Counted from the stretch's first letter, positions 51,231 to 61,238 are shown. The stretch is DNA of 64,000 nt from Butyricicoccus pullicaecorum (GCA_021531865.1 JAFBIW010000006.1:1-64000), one strand, 5' to 3'. The notes: generated from the letters alone by a model not told the origin. A program made the numbers and translations.

Positions 51231-52724
51231 TTACGAAGCCTTCTTGGCCTTGTTCGTCATGACGACGGCGAAGACCGCGAACGCAGCCGCGCCCACGCCC
51301 AGACCGACCCAGCCGTTCTGGGTCAGACCGGCGGCCAGATAGCCGACGAGGCACATCGCAGCGACCGACAGGGCATACGGAATCTGGGTGGAAACGTGGT
51401 CGATGTGGTGGCACTGTGCGCCTGCGGACGCCAGAATGGTGGTATCCGAGATGGGCGAGATGTGGTCACCGCAGACCGCGCCCGCCAGACAGGCCGAAAC
51501 CGTGATGGACAGCATCTGACCCACACCGAAGATTGCGAAGGCGATCGGGATCAGGATGCCGAAGGTGCCCCACGAGGTACCGGTTGCGAACGCCAGACCA
51601 AGCGCGATCAGGAAGAAGATCGCAGGCATGAGCAGGCTGAGGGCAGACTCGGCGTTGACGATCGAAGCGACAAAGCCGCGCAGGTTCATGTAATCCTCCG
51701 AGCAGATGCCGGACAGCGTCCAGGCCAGCGTCAGAATGAAGATCGCCGGAACCATCGCCTTGAAGCCTGCGACAAAGGACTCACAGAACTGCGAGAAGGT
51801 CAGGATCTTGCGCGGGATGTACATGAGGAAGGTAAAGATCAGGGTAACGAAGGAGCCGAGCACCAGAGACGCGGACGAATCGCAGTTTGCGAAAGCGTCC
51901 GAAATGGCCTGGAAGGAGAACTCGGAAATGCCGCCGCCGGTGTAGATCATGGCGGAGATGCAGGAGAAGATCAGGAACAGGATCGGAACGACCAGATCCT
52001 TGACCGAGCCCGCGCCACAGATGACGGTCGCTTCCTCGCCGGTCGAGTCGATCTTTCCGGTAGCGAGGGTCTTCTCGTTGTACTTGCCCATTGCGAAAAA
52101 GTCGATGTCGGCAATCATGATCCAGAGGATGAAGGCCAGCGTCAGCAGGGCGTACAGGTTGAACGGAATGGTCTGGAGGAAGAGAGTAAAGCCGTTGATA
52201 CCCGCGTCCTCGGGCAGGGAGGACGAGACGGCGGCCGCCCAGCTCGAGATCGGCGCGATGATGCAGACCGGCGCGGCGGTCGCGTCGATGATGTAGGCCA
52301 GCTTGGCGCGGGTGATCTGATACTTATCGGTGACCGGACGCATGACCGTGCCGACGGTCAGGCAGTTGAAATAGTCATCGACGAAGATGAACATGCCGAG
52401 GAACGAGGTCGCCAGCAGCGCGCCGCGGCGGCTCTTGATGACCTTGGATGCCCACTCGCCGTAGGCGCGGGAGGCGCCCGACTTGGTGACCAGCGAGACC
52501 AGAATGCCCAGCATGACCAGGAAAATCAAAATGTTGACGTTGCCGCCGATCTTCTCGCCCATGATGGCGAAGGTCGTCTCGGTCGCATGCAGCGGGTTGA
52601 AGCCGTTAAACAGCAGCGCGCCCGCAAAAATGCCGATGAGCAGCGAGGAATAGACTTCCTTTGTGATCAGCGCCAGCGCAATCGCAATGATCGGCGGCAG
52701 AACCGCCCAAAAAGTTGCGCTCAT
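51231..52724 (-). CDS. NhaC-family Na+/H+ antiporter
   Basis: 497 residues, about 11-12 membrane helices. FWAVLPPIIAIALALITKEVYSSLLIGIF at the start, GMFIFVDDYFNCLTVGTVMRP, ATGTSWGTFGILIPIA and SDTTILASAGAQCHHIDHVSTQ are hallmark NhaC segments, the last with likely ion-site residues. It exchanges Na+ (or an organic solute) for H+ and could interact with the Na+ or H+ gradient made by Rnf. Single gene with terminator. Confidence 0.92.
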   Translation of the reverse strand: MSATFWAVLPPIIAIALALITKEVYSSLLIGIFAGALLFNGFNPLHATETTFAIMGEKIGGNVNILIFLVMLGILVSLVTKSGASRAYGEWASKVIKSRRGALLATSFLGMFIFVDDYFNCLTVGTVMRPVTDKYQITRAKLAYIIDATAAPVCIIAPISSWAAAVSSSLPEDAGINGFTLFLQTIPFNLYALLTLAFILWIMIADIDFFAMGKYNEKTLATGKIDSTGEEATVICGAGSVKDLVVPILFLIFSCISAMIYTGGGISEFSFQAISDAFANCDSSASLVLGSFVTLIFTFLMYIPRKILTFSQFCESFVAGFKAMVPAIFILTLAWTLSGICSEDYMNLRGFVASIVNAESALSLLMPAIFFLIALGLAFATGTSWGTFGILIPIAFAIFGVGQMLSITVSACLAGAVCGDHISPISDTTILASAGAQCHHIDHVSTQIPYALSVAAMCLVGYLAAGLTQNGWVGLGVGAAAFAVFAVVMTNKAKKAS

Positions 52725-52830
52725 GTGGATTCTCTCCTTATTTTGTGAAATCGCCCGTCTTTCTCAGTGGGCGATTCAATTCTACACGATTTTCGCCACA
52801 ATTACAAGCCTTTTAAGCGAATTCTACAAA

Positions 52831-52864
52831 AAATGGCGGAGAAAAATAAATTTCTCCGCCATTT
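52831..52864. terminator. Terminator after the MGMT-like gene
   Basis: AAATGGCGGAGAAA, loop AATAAA, TTTCTCCGCCATTT; TTTTTTG follows on the minus strand. Confidence 0.85.
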
Positions 52865-52902
52865 GCAGTCAACACTGCATTATTTTATCAGAAAAAAGCG
52901 TT

Positions 52903-53211
52903 TTACAGGCCCTCCCACAGGCAGGCGGACAGATCAACCCGTCCGTCGGGCAGGAAGGGCACGCCGTCGGCCTCGAGCAGGGCGCGCTGCACGTCCGCTC
53001 CGCCGAAAGCGAACGCGCGGGACGTGCGTCCCTCCCGGTCGACCACGCGGTAGCACGGGATGCCCTCGGGGTCGGGATTGACGTGCAGGGCGTAGCCCAC
53101 GACCCGCGCCCAGCGCGGGTTGCCCGCCAGCCGGGCGACCAGGCCGTAGGTCGCGACTGTGCCGCGCGGGATGCGCCGCACGACCTCGTAGATCCGTTCA
53201 TAGCTGTTCAT
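52903..53211 (-). CDS. MGMT/Ada-like methyltransferase-fold protein
   Basis: 102 residues, the short alkyltransferase-like form with only the DNA-binding/active-site domain. PRGTVATYGLVARLAGNPRWARVVG is the helix-turn-helix region. The active-site motif normally PCHRV reads GIPCYRVV (Cys ~53 kept, His replaced by Tyr), so alkyl transfer may be weakened and a lesion-flagging role, as in alkyltransferase-like proteins, is possible. Confidence 0.85.
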   Translation of the reverse strand: MNSYERIYEVVRRIPRGTVATYGLVARLAGNPRWARVVGYALHVNPDPEGIPCYRVVDREGRTSRAFAFGGADVQRALLEADGVPFLPDGRVDLSACLWEGL

Positions 53212-53238
53212 GCGCTCGCCTCCCCCGCTTTCATGCGA

Positions 53239-53850
53239 TCACGCCGCGCGCACGAGCGCAAGCCCGAACTCGCACTGATCACCCGAACGCAGGGTGACGG
53301 TCACGGTGCAGTACAGCCGGTCGTAGACCGCCGCCTGATCCGCGAAGGAGACCGGGAACTGCACGCTGTGCACCTGCCCGTTCGAACCGGGCGTCAGGGT
53401 CACGCCGGACGGGGCAAAGGCTTCGCCGCCGTCGGCCGGTTCCAATACGACCTCGGCCTGCGCGATGTCGGCCTCGGACAGCGTCAGCGTGACCGTGCTG
53501 TCCGCCCCGATGAGATCCCACACGCCCGCGTTCTCGAGCGACTGCCGCAAAGCCGGACGGTCGACCGGCTCACCCGCCTGCATGCTGGCCTGCGCCTGTC
53601 CGCTCAGCAGCGGGTCAGTCTGGCTGCCGTCCGCCGATTCACAGGCCGCCTGCCAGGTCATTCCGGCCAGCAGGCCGTCCGATTCGGTATAGATGCCCTG
53701 CGCACGCTGGGCGTCCGCGCGCGTATCCGCATCGGCCTGCTGGGTGGTCTGCGGGGTGCTCGGTTCGATCAACTGGCTCTCGCTGTGCTGGGCCGACGCC
53801 CAGGCGACGAGCAGCATCGCGGCCAGAACAGCCGCCGTTCCCTTCTTCAT
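53239..53850 (-). CDS. Secreted protein of unknown function
   Basis: 203 residues. Signal peptide MKKGTAAVLAAMLLVAWASA, no lipobox Cys. The mature part has a Gln/Thr/Ala-rich stretch (TPQTTQQADADTRADAQRAQG), then a globular half rich in beta structure (DSTVTLTLSEADIAQAEVVLEP, DRLYCTVTVTLRSGDQCEFGLALV) with two Cys that could pair. I do not recognise a family. ATG 53850 fits AAGGAG at 9-base spacing better than the ATG nine bases earlier. Confidence 0.72.
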   Translation of the reverse strand: MKKGTAAVLAAMLLVAWASAQHSESQLIEPSTPQTTQQADADTRADAQRAQGIYTESDGLLAGMTWQAACESADGSQTDPLLSGQAQASMQAGEPVDRPALRQSLENAGVWDLIGADSTVTLTLSEADIAQAEVVLEPADGGEAFAPSGVTLTPGSNGQVHSVQFPVSFADQAAVYDRLYCTVTVTLRSGDQCEFGLALVRAA

Positions 53851-53978
53851 GGGACTCATCTCCTTCGTTTTTTTCTCTCGGTAAATTAGACGCGCCGTGC
53901 GCGGCAAAGGTTCCTGTCAAACCGTCCAAAAATGCGCCCGCCCGGCGTTCGGTTTCTGTCCGGCGCGCCTGCGCACAG

Positions 53979-54016
53979 GAAAACGCCCGTCCCGGACTGC
54001 CGGGGCGGACGTTTTC
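53979..54016 (-). terminator. htrA terminator
   Basis: GAAAACGCCCGTCCCGG, loop ACTG, CCGGGGCGGACGTTTTC, 38 bases past the htrA stop. Confidence 0.75.
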
Positions 54017-54053
54017 AGGGGGAATGAAATGAGAAATGTGCAAAATCAGCAGC

Positions 54054-55625
<1,572 letters not shown>

Positions 55626-55670
55626 GGTGTAACATCCTTTCCGCTTGAACTGTCTTTATTGTATCCGCGG

Positions 55671-55694
55671 ATTGTGATACTTTGTTGTCACAAT
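55671..55694 (-). promoter_or_regulatory. Inverted repeat between kinase and htrA
   Basis: ATTGTGA (55671-55677) and TCACAAT (55688-55694), 10 bases apart, ending on the kinase stop codon. A TACAAT -10-like element lies between it and the htrA start, so htrA may have its own regulated promoter. Confidence 0.5.
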
Positions 55695-57160
55695 TATGAA
55701 TATTCCGTGAATTCGGGCCGTTTGGCCGCTTTCCCGGCCGGGGCGAGCGGAAGGGTGAAGGAAAACTCGGTCTCGCCGCCGTCCGACCGGACGGAGATAT
55801 CGCCGCCGTGCAGATTGATGATGTTCTTGACGATATAAAGGCCGAGACCGGCGCCCGAACGGTCGCGCGAGCGCGAGCGGTCGGTCTTGTAGAAGCGGTC
55901 AAAGATGTGCGGGATATCCTCGGGTGCGATGCCGCCGCCCGTGTTGCAGATCGAAAACTCGCAGGATTCACCCGCCGGGTAGGCGGTCAGGCGGAGCGTG
56001 CCGCCGTCGTCGATGAACTTGACCGCATTGTCGACCAGATTGTAGACCGCGCGGTAGATGTGGTCGCGGTCGCCCATGACCATCAGCCGGTCGGCAAAAT
56101 CGACATTCACGTCGATCCGGCGGGCATTGATCTTCTGCTCGAAGGACAAAATGATCTGGCTGGCCATCTCGGAAAAGTCGAAGGGCGCGGGGTTGATGAT
56201 CAGCTCGCCCGACTGGATCTTGGCGGCCGAGAGCATACTCATCGTCATGCGGGAGAGCCGCTGCACCTCCTCCGAGATGACGCGCAAGTACTTTTCCTGC
56301 TGGTCGGGCGGGATCGTGCCGTCCAGCATACCGTCGACAAAGCCGCTGATCGTCGTCATCGGTGTTTTGAACTCGTGGCTGACATTGCCGATAAAGCCCT
56401 GCGTCAGCTCCTCGAGCTGTTCGAGGTCGCGCGCCATGTTGTTGAACGAGGTTGCCAGCTCATCGAGCTCCTCGCACTGGTTGTCCTCGGGCACGCGGAC
56501 GCTGAAGTTGCCCGCGGCGTATTCGCGCGTGGCGTTGGCCATGGTCTTGAGCGGACGGGTGACCCGGCTGGCCATCACATAGGAGACCATCAGCGCGCCG
56601 ATCAGGCTGAGCGCCAGAATGACAAGGAAGGTCTGCGAGACCTTTTGCAGCACGCCGACCACCTTTTCGTTGCTCGAGGCCACGAAAACGAGCGCGACGG
56701 TCTCGCCGTCGCTGCTGCGGCAGGGCGCGCCCACGATGTAGTGCGCGCTGTCAAACACGCCGCCCAGCATGCCGATCTCAGAATAGGCACCCTCGCGCTT
56801 GAGCGCACGCACCGCGTTTTCGGGCAGGTGGCCGCTCTTTTTATACACCTGCTCGTCCGGCTCGATGCGCAGCAGCAGGTCGCCCGTGGCGTTCGCCAGC
56901 AGAATGGTCATCTGATCCTCCGAGGCCGTGTTGCGCAGCGAAACGTCCAGCAGCACGATGCTGAGGTCGCTCTCGTCCAGCACGGCGCAGCTCGTCAGCT
57001 CGGCGATCGAATCGGCCGTCGCCCGGAGCTGACGCTCCTTTTCGGACAGGGCGTAGCGGTCGAGCTGGTAAAAGAAGGAGCTGCCCACCATCAGGAAGGC
57101 GAACAGCACCAGCATGACCGAGGACAGATACGTCCTCCGGAAAAAACTCTTTCTTGCCAT
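55694..57160 (-). CDS. Sensor histidine kinase
   Basis: 488 residues. Two membrane helices (~12-32 and ~175-195) flank an extracellular sensor of ~140 residues. HAMP domain follows, then H-box VSHEFKTPMTT (His ~272), N-box NLVDNAVKF, GGGIAPEDIP, and GAGLGLYIVKNI. It should phosphorylate the adjacent OmpR-type regulator in response to an envelope signal; the downstream htrA suggests misfolded secreted proteins, as for CssRS (inference). Confidence 0.95.
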   Translation of the reverse strand: MARKSFFRRTYLSSVMLVLFAFLMVGSSFFYQLDRYALSEKERQLRATADSIAELTSCAVLDESDLSIVLLDVSLRNTASEDQMTILLANATGDLLLRIEPDEQVYKKSGHLPENAVRALKREGAYSEIGMLGGVFDSAHYIVGAPCRSSDGETVALVFVASSNEKVVGVLQKVSQTFLVILALSLIGALMVSYVMASRVTRPLKTMANATREYAAGNFSVRVPEDNQCEELDELATSFNNMARDLEQLEELTQGFIGNVSHEFKTPMTTISGFVDGMLDGTIPPDQQEKYLRVISEEVQRLSRMTMSMLSAAKIQSGELIINPAPFDFSEMASQIILSFEQKINARRIDVNVDFADRLMVMGDRDHIYRAVYNLVDNAVKFIDDGGTLRLTAYPAGESCEFSICNTGGGIAPEDIPHIFDRFYKTDRSRSRDRSGAGLGLYIVKNIINLHGGDISVRSDGGETEFSFTLPLAPAGKAAKRPEFTEYS

Positions 57161-57176
57161 GAAACCACAGTCCTTT

Positions 57177-57860
57177 TCAGTTCTTGGTCTCGAACTTGTA
57201 GCCCACGCCCCAGACCGTCTTCAGCTCCCACTTGTCCGAAACGCCCTCGAGCTTCTCACGCAGGCGCTTGACGTGCACATCGACCGTGCGGGTGTCGCCG
57301 AAATAGTCGAAGCCCCAGACGTCGTCCAGAAGCTGGGCGCGCGTGAAGACCCGGTTGGGGCTCTGCGCCAGAAAATACAGCAGCTCGATCTCCTTGGGCG
57401 GCGCGTCCACCCGCTTGCCGTTGATGATCAGCTCATAGGCCTGCTTGTCGATCGTCAGGCCGTCAAAGGTCAGCTTGCCGCTGTCGTCGGGCGAGAGGCG
57501 GCGCAGGACGGCGCGCACGCGGGCGACGACCTCGCGCATCTCAAGGGGCTTGACAATGTAGTCGTCCGCACCCAGCTCCAGACCCGAGACCTTGTCCATG
57601 GTCTCGCCCTTGGCCGTGATCATGATGACCGGGATGGACGAACCCGATTCGCGCACCTCACGGATGACCTGCCAGCCGTCCATGACTGGCATCATCACGT
57701 CGAGCAGCATCATATCGGGATTTTCGGCCTTCCACTTGGACAGGCCGACCGCGCCGTTCTCGGCTTCCGAAATTTCGTAGCCCTCGCGCTCGAGGTAGAG
57801 CCGGAGCAGCTCACGGATGTTCTCGTCGTCTTCGACGATCAGAATCTTTTTATTGTTCAT
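57177..57860 (-). CDS. OmpR-family response regulator
   Basis: 227 residues. Receiver domain: KKILIVEDDENIRELL, phospho-acceptor Asp in MMLLDVMMPVMDGW (~54), Thr in MITAKGE and Lys in YIVKPLE. C-terminal winged helix ending in TRTVDVHVKRLREKLE and VWGVGYKFE. First gene of the regulator-kinase-htrA run. A TATAAT (57918-57923, minus strand) about 60 bases upstream is the probable -10. Confidence 0.95.
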   Translation of the reverse strand: MNNKKILIVEDDENIRELLRLYLEREGYEISEAENGAVGLSKWKAENPDMMLLDVMMPVMDGWQVIREVRESGSSIPVIMITAKGETMDKVSGLELGADDYIVKPLEMREVVARVRAVLRRLSPDDSGKLTFDGLTIDKQAYELIINGKRVDAPPKEIELLYFLAQSPNRVFTRAQLLDDVWGFDYFGDTRTVDVHVKRLREKLEGVSDKWELKTVWGVGYKFETKN

Positions 57861-57962
57861 GTTGGGAGTTCCCCCTTTTTTCTCTCTGTCAGGATGGGCG
57901 CATGCCCGATTCATCTCATTATACACCCGGCTGTGCGTGAAAAAATGAAGGATTTGTAAAAC

Positions 57963-59192
57963 TCAGTCGTCCCGCATGCACCGTCCGAGCAGGAAATAGC
58001 CCAGAACGAACAGGGCGATCAGGCCGAGCAAGCCGTAGGACGAATCGCCCAGCAGGAAGGCGCTGCACGCGATAATAACCGGGCCAAAGAAGTCCGCGCT
58101 CTTGCCGAACACGTCGAACAAACCGAAATACTCGTTGGCCTGCTCCTTGGGGATCATCCGGCCGAACTGGGAGCGCGAGAGCGACTGGATGCCGCCCTGA
58201 AACATGCCGACCGCGATCGCCAGCGTCCAAAATTCCCACGCCTGATCGAGCTGGAAGCCGAAGAGGCACACGCCGATGTAGGCCAGAATCGAGATACGGA
58301 TGACCCGGAACGCGCCGATGCGTCCGGCCAGCCGGGCGGACGCCAGCGCGCAGGGAAAGGCGACGAACTGGGTCACGAGCAGGGCAAGGATCAGGTGGGT
58401 CTGGGAAATGCCGACCTCAGCGCCGTAGCTCGTGGCCAGCGAAATGATCGTATAGACCCCGTCGATGTAGCAGAAATAGGCCAAAATGAAATACAGCAGC
58501 CGCTTATCCTGCCGCAGCTTGCCGAAGGTCACAAGCAGGCGCGAGAACGCGTGCGTCAGGCGGTCGGGGCGGTCGTCGAGGAAATGGGTCTGCCGCACGT
58601 TTTTGAGCAGGGGCACGGCCAGCGCCGCCCACCAAAGCCCGGTGATGAGGAAGGACAGCCGGGTCGCCTGCGCGGTCGTCAAATCGAAGGGTGTGAAAAA
58701 GATCAGCAGAATGCCCAGAATGAACGGGATGCAGCTTCCGATGTAGCCCCATGCGTAGCCCGCCGCCGAGATCGTGTCCATCCGGCTGTCGTCGGTCACG
58801 TCGGTCAGCATCGCGTCGTAAAAGACGTTGCAGGCCGAGTACCCCAGCCGGGCCGCGACGAAAAAGATCAGGTAGGCCAGCCAGCTCCCGGTCAGCGCCA
58901 GCGCGGCGAAGCCGGCCAGTCCGAGCACGAGCGCGCCCGCGAACAGCTTCTTCTTCATGCCCTGATAATCGGCCAGCGCGCCCAGCAGGGGCGAGAGCAG
59001 CGCCAGAATCAGCACCGCCGCCGCCGTGACCGTCGCCCACAGGCCGGTCGCGTAGACCGTGTCGATCCCGCCCGCCGCGGCCAGCTCCTTGAAATAGATC
59101 GGGATCGTGGTCGATACCAGCATGATAAAGGCCGAATTGCCTACATCATACAGCACCCAGCTCCGCTCGGCGCGCGTCATTTTTCCGCTCAT
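57963..59192 (-). CDS. UMF1/Atg22-like MFS transporter
   Basis: 409 residues, twelve membrane helices. SWVLYDVGNSAFIMLVSTTIPIYF, YSACNVFYDAMLTDV, SAAGYAWGYIGSC and GGIQSLSRSQFGRMIP are the UMF1 (Atg22-like) hallmarks; the last also fits the usual loop. Bacterial members are uncharacterised exporters or importers, possibly of amino acids by analogy with yeast Atg22. Single gene; stop and start regions show no terminator. Confidence 0.9.
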   Translation of the reverse strand: MSGKMTRAERSWVLYDVGNSAFIMLVSTTIPIYFKELAAAGGIDTVYATGLWATVTAAAVLILALLSPLLGALADYQGMKKKLFAGALVLGLAGFAALALTGSWLAYLIFFVAARLGYSACNVFYDAMLTDVTDDSRMDTISAAGYAWGYIGSCIPFILGILLIFFTPFDLTTAQATRLSFLITGLWWAALAVPLLKNVRQTHFLDDRPDRLTHAFSRLLVTFGKLRQDKRLLYFILAYFCYIDGVYTIISLATSYGAEVGISQTHLILALLVTQFVAFPCALASARLAGRIGAFRVIRISILAYIGVCLFGFQLDQAWEFWTLAIAVGMFQGGIQSLSRSQFGRMIPKEQANEYFGLFDVFGKSADFFGPVIIACSAFLLGDSSYGLLGLIALFVLGYFLLGRCMRDD

Positions 59193-59371
59193 CCGCTTTC
59201 CCCCTCCAGATTTTCCAATGGTCTTCTATTATTTTACACCTTTTCTCTTTCGAATCCCAGAGAAATCCGCTATAATGGTCGTAACAGTTTTTGATTTTTC
59301 TCCGGCCGCGCCGCCGCGCGGCGGATGATCCCATTTTCCCCCGTTCTGACAGAAAGGAAGGTATCCGAATC

Positions 59372-60295
59372 ATGGCGGATTTCGTATCGCATGATCTGCT
59401 GGGCGAGCAGGCGCTCGCTCTGTTCCCGGCCGCGGCTCAGCGCGCCGCCGCGCTGCGTCCTGCAGCCTACCGCTGGGGTCTGCAAGGGCCCGATCCCCTC
59501 TTCTTCCACAAGGTCTACGCGGGCAGCCCGCTCCACAAGACGGGCAACCGCCTGCACAGCGAAAAGACCGACGAGCTGTTCACCATCTTTGCCGAGGCCG
59601 TCCACCGGCTGACCGGCGCGGCGCACGAGATCGCGGAGGCCTATTTCTACGGCTTCCTGTGCCATTACGCGCTGGACAGCTCGATCCACCCCTATGTGTA
59701 CTGCCGCCAGTACGAGTGCATTCAGGCGATGCCCAAGGAGAATGCCTCGGCCATCCACTGCCGCATCGAGACCGACATCGACACCGCGCTCTACGCCCAT
59801 TTCAAGGGCGGTTCGGTCACCGAATTTGACCCCACGCAGGCCTATGCCCTGACCGACGAGGAAACCGCCGTGCTGGCCGTCCTGCTGCACCACATCATCC
59901 GCCGCGCCTTCGGGCAGGACGTGCCCACCGCCGAGCTGCGTCCCTGCTTCGCCGAGATGCTGGCCTGCCAGAAGCTCTTCTATTCCGGCTCCCGCCCGCT
60001 GTCGGGCACGGCCCGCCGCGCCGAGCTCCTGCTGGGACGCGGCCCGCTGCTTTCCTCCCACCTCAAGGGCGAGGAACCCCAGTGGGACTGCCTGAACGAA
60101 GCCCGCAAGCCGTGGTGCAACCTCTGGAAGCCGGAGGAGGAGCGCATCGACACCGTCATCGAGCTGTTCGAGGCGGCCAAGCTGCGCGCGGCCTCGCTGG
60201 CTGTCAACTACGCCGCCCAGTTTGATTCGGGCTGGATGCTGAACATTTCCTATTACGAACCGTTCGATTACGGCAACTATAAAGCGCTGCAATGA
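59372..60295 (+). CDS. Zinc-dependent phospholipase C-like protein
   Basis: 307 residues, no signal peptide. The N-terminus DFVSHDLLGEQAL, WGLQGPDPLFFH, FYGFLCHYALDSSIHPYVY and HCRIETDID carry spaced His/Asp/Glu residues like the metal-binding helices of the Zn_dep_PLPC family. In Clostridia such intracellular members are common and of unknown substrate. AAAGGAAGG precedes the ATG at 59372. Its end overlaps the YgjP-like gene by ATGA. Confidence 0.85.
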   Translation: MADFVSHDLLGEQALALFPAAAQRAAALRPAAYRWGLQGPDPLFFHKVYAGSPLHKTGNRLHSEKTDELFTIFAEAVHRLTGAAHEIAEAYFYGFLCHYALDSSIHPYVYCRQYECIQAMPKENASAIHCRIETDIDTALYAHFKGGSVTEFDPTQAYALTDEETAVLAVLLHHIIRRAFGQDVPTAELRPCFAEMLACQKLFYSGSRPLSGTARRAELLLGRGPLLSSHLKGEEPQWDCLNEARKPWCNLWKPEEERIDTVIELFEAAKLRAASLAVNYAAQFDSGWMLNISYYEPFDYGNYKALQ

Positions 60296-60840
60296 CGCCG
60301 CTGACGCCCTACACCGTTGTCCGCACCCGGCGGCGCACCGTCCAGATCACGGTCGAACTGACCGGCGAGGTCATCGTCCGCGCACCCGCCCGGCTTTCCG
60401 GCCGGGCGATCGCGGCCTTTGTGGCCGAAAAGGCCGACTGGATCGTCCGTGCGCAGGCGGCACAGCAGGCACGCGCCGCGCACATGCACGTGCTGACCCC
60501 GGCCGAGACCGCGGCGCTGCGGCAGGCCGCGCACGAGACCCTGCCCGCGCTGACCGCCCGGTGGGCGCAGCGCATGGGCGTTTCCCCGACCGGCGTGCGG
60601 ATCACCTCGGCCGCCCGCCGCTGGGGAAGCTGCTCGGCGAAAAACGTCCTGTGCTTCTCGCTGCGCGTCATGCTGCTGCCTGAGCCGCTGCGTGAGTACA
60701 TCGTCGTGCACGAGCTTTCGCACATCCGCCAGAAAAACCACAGCCCGGCATTTTACGCCGAGGCCGCGCGGTATCTCCCCGATTTCGTGGAGCGAAAGCG
60801 GCAATTGCGTGACTGGGAGCGATCGCACCCGCTCGTCTGA
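60292..60840 (+). CDS. YgjP-like (DUF45) metallopeptidase
   Basis: 182 residues. An N-terminal ~80-residue beta-rich part (VVRTRRRTVQITVELTGEVIVRAP), then RRWGSCSAKNVLCFS and the zinc motif HELSHIRQKNHSPAFY (~140-155; HExxH plus a later His). The family includes a domain linked to type I restriction and SprT-like proteases; stand-alone forms are uncharacterised. Translation is coupled to the upstream PLC-like gene. Confidence 0.88.
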   Translation: MTPLTPYTVVRTRRRTVQITVELTGEVIVRAPARLSGRAIAAFVAEKADWIVRAQAAQQARAAHMHVLTPAETAALRQAAHETLPALTARWAQRMGVSPTGVRITSAARRWGSCSAKNVLCFSLRVMLLPEPLREYIVVHELSHIRQKNHSPAFYAEAARYLPDFVERKRQLRDWERSHPLV

Positions 60841-60846
60841 CGCCAT

Positions 60847-60870
60847 AAAAAATCCCGGCCTGCGCCGGGA
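60847..60870 (-). terminator. Second (distal) terminator of the orphan transcript
   Basis: TCCCGGC, loop CTGC (minus strand GCAG), GCCGGGA, then six U on the minus strand. Confidence 0.8.
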
Positions 60871-60878
60871 GAATCAAC

Positions 60879-60904
60879 AAGGGCTGCGCACCCGCGCAGC
60901 CCTT
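60879..60904. terminator. First terminator of the orphan transcript
   Basis: AAGGGCTGCGC, loop ACCC, GCGCAGCCCTT. It overlaps the stop codon of the second micro-ORF and may also end the YgjP-like operon from the other side. Confidence 0.75.
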
Positions 60905-61031
60905 AATATTTATAAATATGAAGTTGTGCTTGCCCAGAACCAATTGCGCCTCGTAGGGGCTTGTCTGCCCAGAATAGGATCTTTTCCATCGGCGCGTAGT
61001 CTGCCGGAGCCACACTCATCAGTGTGCCCAT
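60903..61031 (-). CDS. Micro-ORF 2 (42 residues), unproven
   Basis: GGGAG stands 8 bases before the ATG at 61031. The product MGTLMSVAPADYAPMEKILF... is not low complexity and ends just at a terminator. It is in the same frame as micro-ORF 1; the single TAA at 61074-61076 is the only in-frame stop between them. Confidence 0.4.
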   Translation of the reverse strand: MGTLMSVAPADYAPMEKILFWADKPLRGAIGSGQAQLHIYKY

Positions 61032-61073
61032 CGGAATGCTCCCAGAGAACGTCGTTTCCGTCGGCGAATCGGC

Positions 61074-61124
61074 TTAGCGTGCACCGGCGAGCCGCTTGGT
61101 CTGGTGTTCAGTTGTCGATACCAT
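61074..61124 (-). CDS. Micro-ORF 1 (16 residues), unproven
   Basis: AAAGGGGTGA precedes the ATG at 61124. The product is MVSTTEHQTKRLAGAR, and the frame continues after its TAA into micro-ORF 2, so together they could be a 74-codon gene split by one stop, or leader peptides of a regulated RNA. Confidence 0.4.
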   Translation of the reverse strand: MVSTTEHQTKRLAGAR

Positions 61125-61209
61125 TGGACTCACCCCTTTCTGAAAGATCTTAAATAATGAGAAGAGGATATCTGGTTGCTGTACTCACCTCATTTCTTTT
61201 TGTGTTATT

Positions 61210-61238
61210 ATAATAGCACCCAAACCGGCGTGCGTCAA
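61210..61238 (-). promoter_or_regulatory. Promoter of the orphan transcript
   Basis: TTGACG (61233-61238), 17 bases, TATTAT (61210-61215) on the minus strand. Confidence 0.7.

Larger units (their letters stand above)
60847..61203 (-). ncRNA. Orphan transcription unit of about 355 bases (structured RNA or micro-ORF mRNA)
   Basis: A promoter (61210-61238) and tandem terminators frame a unit with no ordinary gene. Base composition is less GC-rich than the neighbours. It contains short helices such as CACACTGATGAGTGTG and two in-frame micro-ORFs, each with a ribosome site. I recognise none of the common RNAs (6S, tmRNA, SRP RNA, RNase P, T-box, M-box) with confidence. Confidence 0.55.

Noticed and set aside
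49012-51414. An 800-residue open frame on the minus strand
   Set aside because: The first ~355 residues are antisense to the NAD(P)H oxidoreductase gene and cross the promoter region; the MATE protein starts at 50349.
60847-61203. M-box, 6S RNA or tmRNA at this place
   Set aside because: A few bases (GGTGAGT) recall the M-box start, but the conserved inner blocks are missing and no metal transporter follows; no tmRNA tag or 6S shape is evident. Kept as unknown.
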